From positions 1 through 64,000 of the forward strand of contig JAEOTB010000054.1 of assembly GCA_016840065.1 (NCBI GenBank): a stretch of 64,000 nt of DNA, read 5' to 3'. How positions within the stretch are numbered: the first letter of the stretch is position 1; each line of letters opens with the position of its first letter. A program made the translations under genes and the position numbers. Below are positions 11,601-23,600 of the stretch, piece after piece. Below the pieces are notes generated by a model. It did no database searches and was not told the DNA's origin. It was given only the letters and a program-made list of their open reading frames with translations. This DNA is from Candidatus Hermodarchaeota archaeon. Lineage in GTDB: Archaea; Asgardarchaeota; Hermodarchaeia; Hermodarchaeales; Hermodarchaeaceae.

Positions 11601-14600
11601 TCGCATAAGCAGTTACAGTCAAGGTGTAGCCAGCGCTAATGGACCAGCCATCAGTGTCCAAGACAGGAGTGAAGGTACCTGTAAAGGTTTGATCCCCGCC
11701 CACAGGACACCCAGAGACTGTTATGTTCGCTAGATTGCTAGTATCGAGAATTTGGCCTGTATCAAGATCTGTCCAGATAATAGTCAAAGAAGTGTTGAAG
11801 CCCCAAGGTGTAGGCTCGGGTGACTGGACCACAACCGCAGCATAATGAAGACGGATAGTGACGGTGACGCTTGCACTGCCATTCTGATAGAAGCCCAAGC
11901 TAGCATTTGCATAGATTGTCACTGTCAGCGTGTAGGACCCAACAGTCCAGCTATCCGTATCCAGAGTAAAGGACAACGAAGCAAAGGCCTGATCACCGCC
12001 CACCGGGCAACTGGATACCACAACAGATGAAAGGTTACCACTGGCGACATCGCTGCTACCAAGATCAAGATCCACCCACTGGACCGTGATGGAGGCATTG
12101 AAGTCGAAGGGAGTCTGTTCGGGAGGTGAGATTATACCCTGTGTCTGATGGGAGCGAATCGTCACTGTGACCAGACCACTACCATCTGCATAGGAGACAT
12201 TACTATATACGTATACAGTCAGGACGTAGCCAGCAACACCCCAATCTTTGGTATCAAGGGTGAAGGAGTAACTCCCAGTGAAGACCTGATCGCCTCCAAC
12301 AGGACAGCCTGTCACTGTGATGTTGTCAAGAGCATCAACTGAGATTGTAGTGCTGGTGTCAGTATCGGTGTAGGTGACGGTGAGACTGGTATTGGTTCCC
12401 CAGGCTGATTGTTGCGGCGGGTCAACAACCACACTTGAATAGTGGTTGCGAATCGTCACCGTTAAGGTGTAGCTGTCACCATTATATTGCTGCGGTGACA
12501 TATCAGGATAGAGGGTCACAGTCACCTGGTGTGAACCGACACCCCAGTCATCTGTAACCAGAGTGAAGGTGAAGCTACCAGTGAAGGTTTGATCACCGCC
12601 CACCGGACAATCACTAACAGTGATGTTGTCCAAGTTGACGACCGCGATGGTAGAGATGGTGTCAAGGTCGTTCCATGTGAGGGTTATTGAGGTGTTGAGC
12701 CCCCATCCAGTGGGTTCTGGAGTGGTTACGATGATTTCTGTGCGATGAACCCGAATGACTACGGTAACAGTAGTTATGGGGTCGCTGTAGTTGCGCGGAC
12801 CCGTGGTTGCATAGAGGTTCACCGTCAAGGTGTAGCCAGCGCTGATAGACCAGCCATCCGTATCTAATACAAAAGTGAAAGCTCCTGTGAAGACCTGGTC
12901 ACCACCAATCGGACAATTTGTAATGGTGATGTTCTCAAGATTACTTGTATCAAGAATAGAGCCTGTATCGAGGTCCGTCCATACAAGGGTGAGGGATGTG
13001 TTTTCGCCCCAAGGTGTTTGTTCGGGTGATTGAGCAACGACTGCTGTATAATGAAGTCTTATTGTAACCGTGACGCTTGCGCTGCTGTTCTGGTAGAAGC
13101 CCAGACTTGTATTGGCATAGATGGTAACTGTCAGTGTATAAGATCCAGTGATCCAAGAATCTGTGTCGAGGGTGAAGCTCAAACTGGCGAAGGTTTGATC
13201 ACCACCCAACGGACAGTTAGACACTACAACGGAGGATAGGTTCCCGCTGGCAACATCAGCGCTACCCAAGTCTAGATCGACCCATTGCACGGTGAGTGAG
13301 GTGTTGAAATCGAAGGGAGTCTGTTCAGGAGGAGACACTATAGTCTGGGTCTGGTGGGAGCGGATGGTTACTGTTACGAGGCCGCTACCATCAGCATAAG
13401 AGACATTGCTGTACACATACACGGTCAAGACGTGGCCTGCAACGCCCCAATCCTCAGTGTCGACTGTGAAAGTGAAGCTGCCTGTGAATACCTGATCGCC
13501 GCCTACAGGACACCCAGTTACCGTTATGTTGATTAGGGCGTCTACAGAGATTGTGGTGCTGGTGTCAGTATCGGTGTATGTAACCGAAAGGCTGGTGTTG
13601 GTTCCCCAGGCTGATTGTTGCGGCGGGTCAACAACCACACTTGAATAGTGGTTTCGGATTGTTACAGTCACAGTATAGCTATCCCAATCGTACAGTTGAG
13701 GTGACATATCGGGGTAAAGGGTGACATTCACCTGATGTGACCCAACACCCCAATCATCAGTGACCAGGGTGAAGGTGAAGCTACCCATGAAAGTCTGGTC
13801 GCCGCCCACTGGACAATTGGACACCGTGATGTTGTCCATATTTGCGATGGTGACGGTGGAGCCAGTGTCAAGGTCATTCCATACTAGGATTATTGAGGTG
13901 TTCAGCCCCCAACCAGTAGGTTCTGGCGTGGTGACGATGATTTCCGTGTTGTGAATACGAATAATCACCGTGACAGTGCTAGAAGCGTCGCTGTAGTTTT
14001 GAGGACCAGTGGTCGCAAAGAGATCCACCGTCAGGGAGTAGCCTGTACTAATTGACCAAGAATCAGTGTCCAGTACAAACGTGAAGGCCCCAGTGAAGAC
14101 CTGGTCACCACCCAACGGGCAGTTGGAGATGGTGATGTTCTCGAGATTACTGGTATCAAGAATAGCTCCTGTGTCAAGATCTGTCCACACAAGAGTAAGG
14201 GAGGTGTTCTCTCCCCAAGGAGTTTGTTCAGGTGATTGAACCACTACAGAAGTGTAGTGGATTCTGATTGTTATGGTTACACTGGAGCTGCTGTTCTGGT
14301 AGAAGCCTAGGCTAGCATTGGCATAAACGGTAACCGTTAGCGTATAGGAACTGGTGGTCCATGAGTCCGTATCGAGGATGAAACTCAAGCCACCAAATGT
14401 TTGGTCTCCTCCTACAGGACAGTTGGATACAACAATAGAGGAGAGGTTACCACTGGCGACATCGATGCTACCCAGATCTAGGTCGACCCATTGGACGGTG
14501 ATGGAGGTGTTGAAGTCGAATGGAGTTTGTTCTGGAGGAGACACTATAGTCTGGGTTTGGTGTGCTCGAATCGTTACTGTTACTGAACCGCTGCCATCAG

Positions 14601-17600
14601 CATAGGAGTCGTTACCGTACACATATACAGTTAGGACATGGTCTACGACACTCCAATCCTCAGTATCGAGGGTGAAGGAGTAGCTTCCGGTAAAGACTTG
14701 GTCGCCGCCCACTGGACAACCAGTGACTGTGATATTGATGAGCGCATCAACAGAGATTGTTGTGCTTGTATCGGTATCAGTGTAGGTAACCGTGAGGCTA
14801 GTATTGGTGCCCCAAGCCGATTGCTGCGGCGGATTCACAACCACGCTCGTGTAGTGGTTGCGAATCGTCACTGTTACTGTGTAACTATCAATGTCATATT
14901 GTTGCGGTGCCATGTCTGGGTAGAGGGTAATATTGACCGGGTGTGCGCCGACGCCCCAATAGTCAGTCACTAAGGTGAAGGTAAAGCTTCCCGTGAAAGT
15001 CTGATCCCCACCTACTGGACAATTACTCACGGTGATGTTGTCCAAGTTGACAACAGCGATAATGGAGCCAGTATCGAGGTCATTCCAGACCAGGGTGACG
15101 GAGGTGTTGAGTCCCCAGCCTGTAGGCTCAGGGGTTGTAACGATGATTTCTGTCCGGTGAACACGTATAACCACGGTTACCGTGGTTGTGGGATCGTTGT
15201 AATTGCGAGGTCCGGTCATCGCGTAGAGGTTCACCGTTAGGGAGTAGCCGGCGCTGATAGACCAGGAGTCCGTGTCAAGAGTGAAGGTAAAGGTGCCCGT
15301 GAAGACCTGGTCACCACCTACGGGACAATTGGTGATGGTGATGTTCGCCAAGTTACTCGTATCTAGAATGGCGCCAGTGTCGAGGTCAGTCCATACCAGG
15401 GTAAGGCTGGTGTTGAAGCCCCAAGGCGTTTGTTCGGGTGACTGGGCCACGACCGCTGTATAATGCAACCTGATGGTGACGGTGACACTTGAACTGCTAT
15501 TCTGGTAGAAGCCCAAGCTGACGTTAGCGTAAATCGTCACCGTTAGGGTGTAGGACCCAGTGGTCCACGAGTCCGTGTCAAGGATGAAGCTGAGGCTCGC
15601 GAAGGTCTGATCCCCACCCACTGGACAATTGGACACAACAATGGAGGAGAGGTTACCACTCGGTACATCAGAGCTACCAAGGTCTAGATCTACCCACCGT
15701 ACACTGATGGAGGTGTTGAAGTCGAAAGGCGTCTGTTCGGGTGGTGAGACGATGGCTTGCGTTTGGTGGGAGCGGATGGTTACTGTTACTAGTCCACTAC
15801 CATCGGCGTAGGAATCATTCCCATAAACGTAAACAGTCAAGACGTGGTCTGCTACACCCCAATCTTCAGTGTCGAGGATGAATGAGAAGGTGCCCGTGAA
15901 GACTTGGTCGCCACCCACGGGGCATCCGGTGACGGTGATGTTGATGAGGGCATCTACGGAGATTGTAGTGCTTGTATCAGTGTCCGTGTAGGTTACAGTT
16001 AAACTAGTGTTGGTTCCCCAAGCTGACTGTTGCGGTGGATCTACAACCACGCTCGTATAATGGTTGCGAATTGTGATGGTTACCGTGTAACTGTCGATAT
16101 CATAGAGTTGGGGTGCCATGTCTGGGTAGAGGGTGACACTCACTTGATGTGAACCCACACCCCAATTGTCGGTTACCAGGGTGAAAGTGTAGCTGCCAGT
16201 GAAGACTTGGTCGCCACCCACCGGGCAATTACTAACGGTGATATTGTCCAAGTTGACAACAGCAATAGTGGAGCCAGTATCGAGGTCATTCCAGACCAAG
16301 GTACTGGAGGTGTTCAGTCCCCAGCCTGTGGGCGCGGGGGTAGTGACGATGATTTCAGTACGGTGGGTTCTTACTACTACTGTGACGCTTGTTGTGGGAT
16401 CGTTGTAATTGCGAGGTCCGGTCGTCGCGTAGAGGTTCACCGTCAGTGTGTAGCCGGCGCTGATAGACCAGCTGTCTGTGTCAAGAGTGAAGGTAAAGGT
16501 GCCCGTGAAGACTTGGTCGCCGCCCACGGGGCAATTGGTGATGGTGATGTTCTGCAGGTTACTGGTGTCGAGGATAGCTCCCGTGTCCAAGTCAGTCCAA
16601 ACTAGGATAAGACTAGTGTTTTCACCCCAAGGCGTATGTTCGGGTGATTGAGCCACAACGGCAGTGTAGTGCAGCCGTATTGTTACCGTGACGCTGGCGC
16701 TGCTGTTCTGGTAGAAGCCCAGGCTGACGTTGGCATAAACGGTAACCGTTAGCGTATAGGACCCAGTGGTCCAAGAGTCCGTATCGAGGGTGAAGCTGAG
16801 GCTAGTAAACGTCTGATCGCCACCCACCGGGCAATTCGAAATCACAACTGATGAAAGGTTACCACTGGCGACATCTACACTTCCTAGGTCGAGGTCCACC
16901 CACTGCACAGTTATGGAGGTGTTGAAATCGAAGGGGGTTTGCTCAGGAGGAGATACAATGGTTTGAGTTTGGTGGCTTCTGATGGTGACCGTCACTGAAC
17001 CACTGCCAGTGTCGTAGGAAGTGTTGCCGTAGACGTATACGGTTAGGGTATGTCCGTCAACGCCCCAACCCTCTGTATCCAAAATTATGGTGAGACTGCC
17101 AGTGAAGGTTTGATCGCCGCCTACTGGACAGCCCGTGACGGTTATGTTGTCGAGAGCGGAGACGGAGATAGTGGTGCTGGTATCTACATCCTCCCAGTTC
17201 ACGACCAGAGTTGTGTTTTCACCCCAAGCGGTTTGGGCGGGAGGATTGATGGTCACGGAAACATAGTGGGCACGGATGGTTATTGTCACCGTGTAGATGT
17301 CCGTCTCATATTGCTGTGGTGACATATCGGGGTAGACCGTGATTGTGATTTGATAGCTGCCTACGCTCCAGTCATCGGTTTTTAGCGTGAAGCTTAGGCT
17401 ACCGGTGAAGGTCTGGTTGCCGCCGACAGGACAGTTGGACACGGTAATGTTGTCGAGGTTGCTGACATTGATTGATGTGCCTGTGTCGAGGTCGTTCCAT
17501 GTAACGGTAATGGAGGTGTTTAGGTCAAAGGCAGTAGGTGCCGGTGTGGAAGCGATGGCTTCTGCCTGATGGATGCGGATGACCACCGTGACGCTTCCTG

Positions 17601-20600
17601 TGGCATCACTATAGTTGCGTGGACCAGTGGTCGCATAGATGGTCACACTGAGCGAGTAACCTGCGCTGATGGACCAAGAGTCCGTGTCCAAGGTCGGAGC
17701 GAAGGTGCCAGTGAAAGTTTGGTTACCACCCACCGGACATCCTGACACTGTTATATTACTCAGGTTACTGGTGTCAAGAATAGCTCCTGTATCGAGATCT
17801 GTCCAGATGATAGTGAGCGAGGTGTTTTCACTCCAAGGCGTGGGTTCGGGGGATTGAACCACTACGGTTGTGTAGTGGATTCTGATGATGACGGTTACGC
17901 TACTGCTGCTATTCTGATAGAAGCCAAGGGCAGCACTAGCGTTGATGGTGATTGTTAGTGTGTAAGATCCTACGGACCAGCTGTCAGTGTCGAGGGTGAA
18001 GCTTAAGCTACTGAAAGTTTGGTCGCCGCCCACTGGGCAATTAGACACAACCACGGCGGAGAGGTTGCCGCTAGGCACATCACTGCTACCTAAATCGATG
18101 TCCACCCACTGCACAGTTATGGAGGTGTTGAAATCGAAGGGGGTCTGCTCAGGGGGTGAGGTTATTGTCTGGGTTTGGTGGGCGCGGATGGTTATGGTGA
18201 CGGTGCCGTCTCCAGTGTCGTAGGAGGTGTTGCCGTATACGTAGACGGTGAGGCTGTAGGAGTTGACGCCCCAGTCCTCTGTATCGAGGGTGAAGGTGAG
18301 GGAACCGGTGAATACCTGGTCTCCTCCTACGGGACAGTTGGTGACGGTGATGTTGATGAGGGCGGAGACACTGATGTCGCTATCAGTGTCGATGTCTCGC
18401 CAATTGACGGTGAGGCTCGTGTTTGTGCCCCATGGATTTTGGGCTGGTGGGTCAACGGTAACTGTGACATAGTGGGCGCGGATGGTTATGGTGAGGTTGT
18501 AGCTGTCGATGTCGTAGAGTTGGGGTGCCATGTCTGGGTAGGCGGTGACGGTGATGAGGTGGGCTCCGACATTCCAGTCGTCACAGACCAAGGTGAAGAT
18601 GAAGCTGCCTGTGAAGGTCTGGTTGCCGCCAACGGGAGTGTTGGAAACGGTGATATTGTCGAGGTTGCTGACATCGATGGTTGTTCCTAGGTCTAGGTCA
18701 TTCCAGGTCACGGTCAGGGAGGTGTTGAGACCCCAGGCAATGGGTGCGGGGGTGTTGACTATGACTTCGACTCGGTGGAGCCGTACCACCACAGTGACTG
18801 ACCCACTCGCGTCAGCATAGTTACCTGAAGCGGTATAGACGGTCACAGTGAGCGAGTAACCGGTGCTGATGGACCAGGAGTCCGTGTCCAAAGTGGGCGA
18901 GAAAGTACCAGTGAAGGTTTGGTCGCCACCGACCGGGCAATCAGAGACCGTGATATTATCAAGCTGGCTGGTGCTCAATATTTGGCCCGTATCGAGATCT
19001 GTCCAGATGACAGTAAGGGTGGTGTTCAACCCATAAGGTGTGGAGTTGGGTGGCTGAACTGTTACAGCGGTGTAGTGGATTCGTATGATGACGGTTAAGC
19101 TACTGCTACTGTTCAGGTAGTAGCCGAAGGCTCCGTTTGCATAAACGGAAACAGTTAGGACATAGGTTCCAACCGTCCAAGAGTCGGTATCTAGAGTGAA
19201 GCTAAGGGAATAGAAGGTTTGGTCGCCACCGACCGGACAATTGGATACGACGATGGAGGAGAGGTTACCGCTGGGCACATCACTGCTACCCAAGTCTAGA
19301 TCCACCCAATCAACTGAGATTGAGGTGTTGAAGTCGAATGGAGTCTGTTCAGGGGGTGATACTACAGTTTGGGTTTGGTGTTCTCTTATGGTTATGATGA
19401 CAGGTCCGTTGGTCGCGTAGTAACTGGAGTTGCCGTAGACATAGATTGTGAGACTAAAACTCCCTACGCTCCAGGCTTCAGTGTCAAGGATGAAGGTGAA
19501 ACTGCCAGTGAAGGTTTGGTCACCGCCCACCGGGCATCCAGTGACGGTGATATTATCGAGGGCGGTGAGGTCGATGGCAGTGGAGGTGTCAGAGTCCTGC
19601 CAGTTGATGGTCACAGAGGTGTTGGTACCCCATGGGCTTTGAGCGGGTGGGTCGGCTGTGACGCTGGCGTAGTGGGCGCGGATAGTGACGGTTACTTGAT
19701 AGCTACCGATTTGGTAGTTGTTTGTGTTGGAGTAGACGGTTGCGTTGACGAGGTGGTCGCCCACACTCCAGGTATCTGTTTTGAGGGTGAAGGGGCCAAT
19801 GGTGGAGGAGCTTTGGTCGCCGCCCACCGGGCAGTTGCTGATGGTTACATTGTCTAGTTCGGTGTCTGTGAGAGTGGTTCCGTTGTCCAGATCTGTCCAG
19901 GTGACGGTGAGGCTTGCGTTGAGTCCCCAGGCTGTTGGGTTGGGTGTTTGGATTGAGACGCTTACTCGGTGGGCTCGGATGGTGACTTGGACGGTGGCGT
20001 TGTCGTCTTCGTAGAGGCGGGGTGAGGTGAGGGCATATACCTGGACTGTGAGGGTTTCGGTGGCCAAGTTCCAGGTGCTTGTGTCGAGCCAGAAGGTAAG
20101 GCTGTTGGCTGTTGTTACCAAGCTGCCGTTAGCGAATAGTACGGTGACGTTCAGGAGGTCCGAGTCAGTGAGGAGGGATCCATCTTCGAGGTCCGTCCAT
20201 TGGACGACTAGCTGGGTTTGCCATCCCCAGGGCGTTTCATCTGGGGGTTCGACAAAGACGGCTGTCTGGTGGGTGCGGATCGTTATTCTTAGGTTGCCCT
20301 GGCTGTAAACATAGAGGCTAGTGTTGGAGTAGACATAGGCGGTCAGGTTGTAGGTGTTCGTCGTCCAGTCATCAGTGTCGAGGATGAAGGTGAGGCTGGT
20401 GTGGTTGGAGATTGCGGTACCATTCTGGAAGCGGACATCCACACGATCTAGGACACTAGCTGTGAGGTCAGTATTTGTGTCAAGATCTGTCCAGGTGACG
20501 GTAACGGTGACGTTGTTGCCGATGCCTACGGGGTCGGGCTGGTCTACTATTGTTTGTGTGAGGTGCGCCCTTATGTCGAAGGTAAGGCTCCGGCTGGCAC

Positions 20601-23600
20601 TGGTGTAGTCAGTACTAGTGGGTGTGACCGTTATGTCTAGCTCATAGAGGGCGACCTCGGTGAGTACTGAGGCGTTAATCGTGATAAGGTATTCTCCGCC
20701 CCCTAGGGAGGTCCAGGTGAAGTTGATGTTTAGGACCAGTGGCGTCCCATTTAGTTCACAGGTTATGGTTGTGACTGCTGGGAAGGTTCCGTGTTCGCTA
20801 CTGGCGGAGTCATCAACAAAGTAGTTGATGGTGACGCTCATGTCGGTGCCCCAGGGTTCGGGGTTGGGGGCGTCGTAGAAGACTACGGTGTTAATCTGCC
20901 GGAGCGTTAAGATCACATCTACTGTGCGGTTAGCGTAGAAGGGGTTGTTTGCTCCAGCGGCATCATACCAGGTGAAGTTAACAGTAAAGGTGTATTGACC
21001 TGCTCCTGGGAGGGTGGAGGTGTCGATGGTGATGTTCCATATTCCAGCGGCAAATTCAGTTATGGTCGCGTCGGTCCAGAGGGCTCCTGAATACCAGAGG
21101 GTGAGGTTGACGTTGGGGGAGCTGGGGAGATTTGCTCCACCTTCATCCAGGTCGGTTATGGTGACTGTGAGGTTAGCTTGCTCGTTGAGTGGGAGGGTGG
21201 AGGGAGTGGTTGAGGAGAGTTGGGTGTTTCTGGCCCGTACGCTGACATAAGCAGTCACGGTCCTGTTGGCAAAGAAGGGGTCATTGGCTGAGCCGTTGAG
21301 GTACCAGTAGAAGCGGATTTCAAAGGTGTGGGTGCCAAGCCCCTCAAGATAGCTGGTGTTTAAACTGATTTCGTACACTCCTATTGAGCCGCTATAGGTG
21401 ATGGTAGCATACCCGAGGGTATCCCATCGGTGGGTGCTGTTCCAGACTTGGAGGTGGATGTGCCCGGTACTGTTACTTACGGGGTTGCTGCTGTTATCAA
21501 GGTCTGTAAGGGTGATGTCGAATACCGAGTCATTCCCGAAGGGAACGGTGAGGATGGCCCCGGTAGAGAGTTGAGTGTTTCGTGCTTGTACCAAGATGGT
21601 TAGGGTGAGGGTTTGGGTCTGGTAGCTTGTTCTTTGGGCTGTGACGGTCATGTAGTAGGTTCCAGGTTCGCTGACTTCGCCCGAGTCTATAGTGAAGTTG
21701 TACCATCCGCTGCCCTGCGCGGTGGGATTGACGGCGTTGGTCCAGTTTGAGGTGACTGTGGCGCTTTCGATTCCCGTCTCATCCACTTCTCGTCTATAGG
21801 CGAAGTTGACATTGGTTGTCTCCCCATAGGGAATCGAGAATCCTGGAGTGGAGGGAGATGTCAGGGTTGTCTCCTCGACCACACTGACGGTTATCAGGCA
21901 GTAGGCATCAGCATGGTACTGTTTTGTGGCGTTCACTCGGAGAGTATAGTTTCCTGCATTCTGGGCAGTAGAGTCGAGTTCTACGACATAGAAACCGCCG
22001 ACTAGCTCGAAGGTGTCAGAGCCCGTCCAATTACCCACAACGGTTGCACCCTCAAGGAAGGTGTCCGTGGGAGAGGTATCATTACTATAGAAACGGACTC
22101 GCGGGTAGAAATAGCTGCCCGTCTGACGAATCACCTCAATCGTACTATATTGGGGAATAAGGGTGGTTGTCCCGTGGGTAACTGTTATAATGGTGGAGTT
22201 AAAGCCAGCCGCAGTCATGGATTGTGTGTCGCCATTATCATAGCTTACGCAGAGAGTGTATTCGCCTGCAGCGAATTCGGTTCCATTGTCAAAACTTACC
22301 GCGGAGAAGGAGGCGGCGCCTGCGACGACTGATTGTGTGTCCTCAGCGACAATGGTACCTGAGGGATCATAAAGAGTGAGGTTTGCTTCACCAGTGGTCT
22401 TGCCGAAGGTTGCGCTAACAGAAAGGCTGTTCGGCGTATTAGGTGCAATTTGGAAGGTATCAAAATTAAGGGTGACCGTATCGACTCGATTTGGTGAGGT
22501 TAGGGTAAAGTTCCACCAGCCGTAGGCATCGTTGATGGTGGAGTGGGTCATGCGGATGTGAGTACTGTTGCTGTCAGTGGTTACAGGGCTTGTACGGTTA
22601 TTGAAGAGCGCGTCGATGACCGTATCTATTGTCCATGTCTCAGTGGTGGGCAGAGCGATAGTGAGGTTATAATCGTCAAAGTAGAAAGGTTGGTACGCAT
22701 AGTACCATGTGTTCCAGTATACACTGGTTTCGTTCTGAGCCGAGAAGGTTGTACCCTCTGGCCCTGTCTGCTGCTCGGTGGTGGAATCCTTTGTTATGTA
22801 AAGAGTGAGATTGTAATCAAAGTAGACGCCGCTGCTGTTGCTGGAGTAGGTCTCCCAGAGGGCTTGCACCGTTGAATGGCTAGCACCCGGGTTTGCCCAG
22901 GTTCCGGTGAGGGTGATGGTGCCGGTTCCATAACCGGTGCTGGTCACAGCGGTGCTGTTCAGGCGGAGGTCAACCCAGGCATGGTCTGGTTGTGCCTTTC
23001 CTGTTATCTCCAGTGTGACATCATCGAAGTCTAGAGCCCATTCCTCAGCTGCCGGGGCGTCGACGTCCGCGGTGAAGCTGAGTCCCAGCCGGACTGTGAG
23101 AAGTGGCAGGCTCCATGTGAGAATGTCATCATAAGGAATACTCACATTGACCTGATACCATTGCCCATCGTTCGGAGCTGTTGATGCTAGGAGTCTTGGG
23201 TAAACTATCCCTTCAACTTCGACATAGATGACTAGGTTACCTCGGCAGTCTGGTTGACCCACAGAGATTTGGTTTACTTGGACATAGAATGTCAGCTTTG
23301 CATATGATACGTCGGTTCGGGGAATGCTTATGTTGTTGAACCAGGCAGCATAGGAGTCGTCATTCATGTCATAGTTATTGCTCCAGGCGGCTTGAACGCG
23401 AACACCATTTGTACTAGACCGACCATAGGAAGTTCCATACGAACCAGAATGGGAGTTAGGGCTTGCGACCCAGTAGCTGGTGTAGTTCCATTCGGTGGGG
23501 TCTGATCCGCTGCTGGCTTCAAAGTCGCCGTTCTCGCGGGTTCCATTTATCCAGTAGAGTTTGTCGTGGAGGTTATCGACATTGCCTATTAGCTCGTAGC

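Noticed and set aside
7924-19971. Possible CRISPR or mobile-element array because of the regular spacing
   Set aside because: The period is ~1.2 kb (and ~300 bp per module), fully open in one reading frame, with no short direct repeats and unique spacers.
7924-19971. Thioester (C-x-x-Q-like) crosslinking chemistry in CPVGGDQ
   Set aside because: Cys and Gln are six positions apart, unlike the known CGEQ-type motif; kept only as a remote alternative to disulfide or structural roles.
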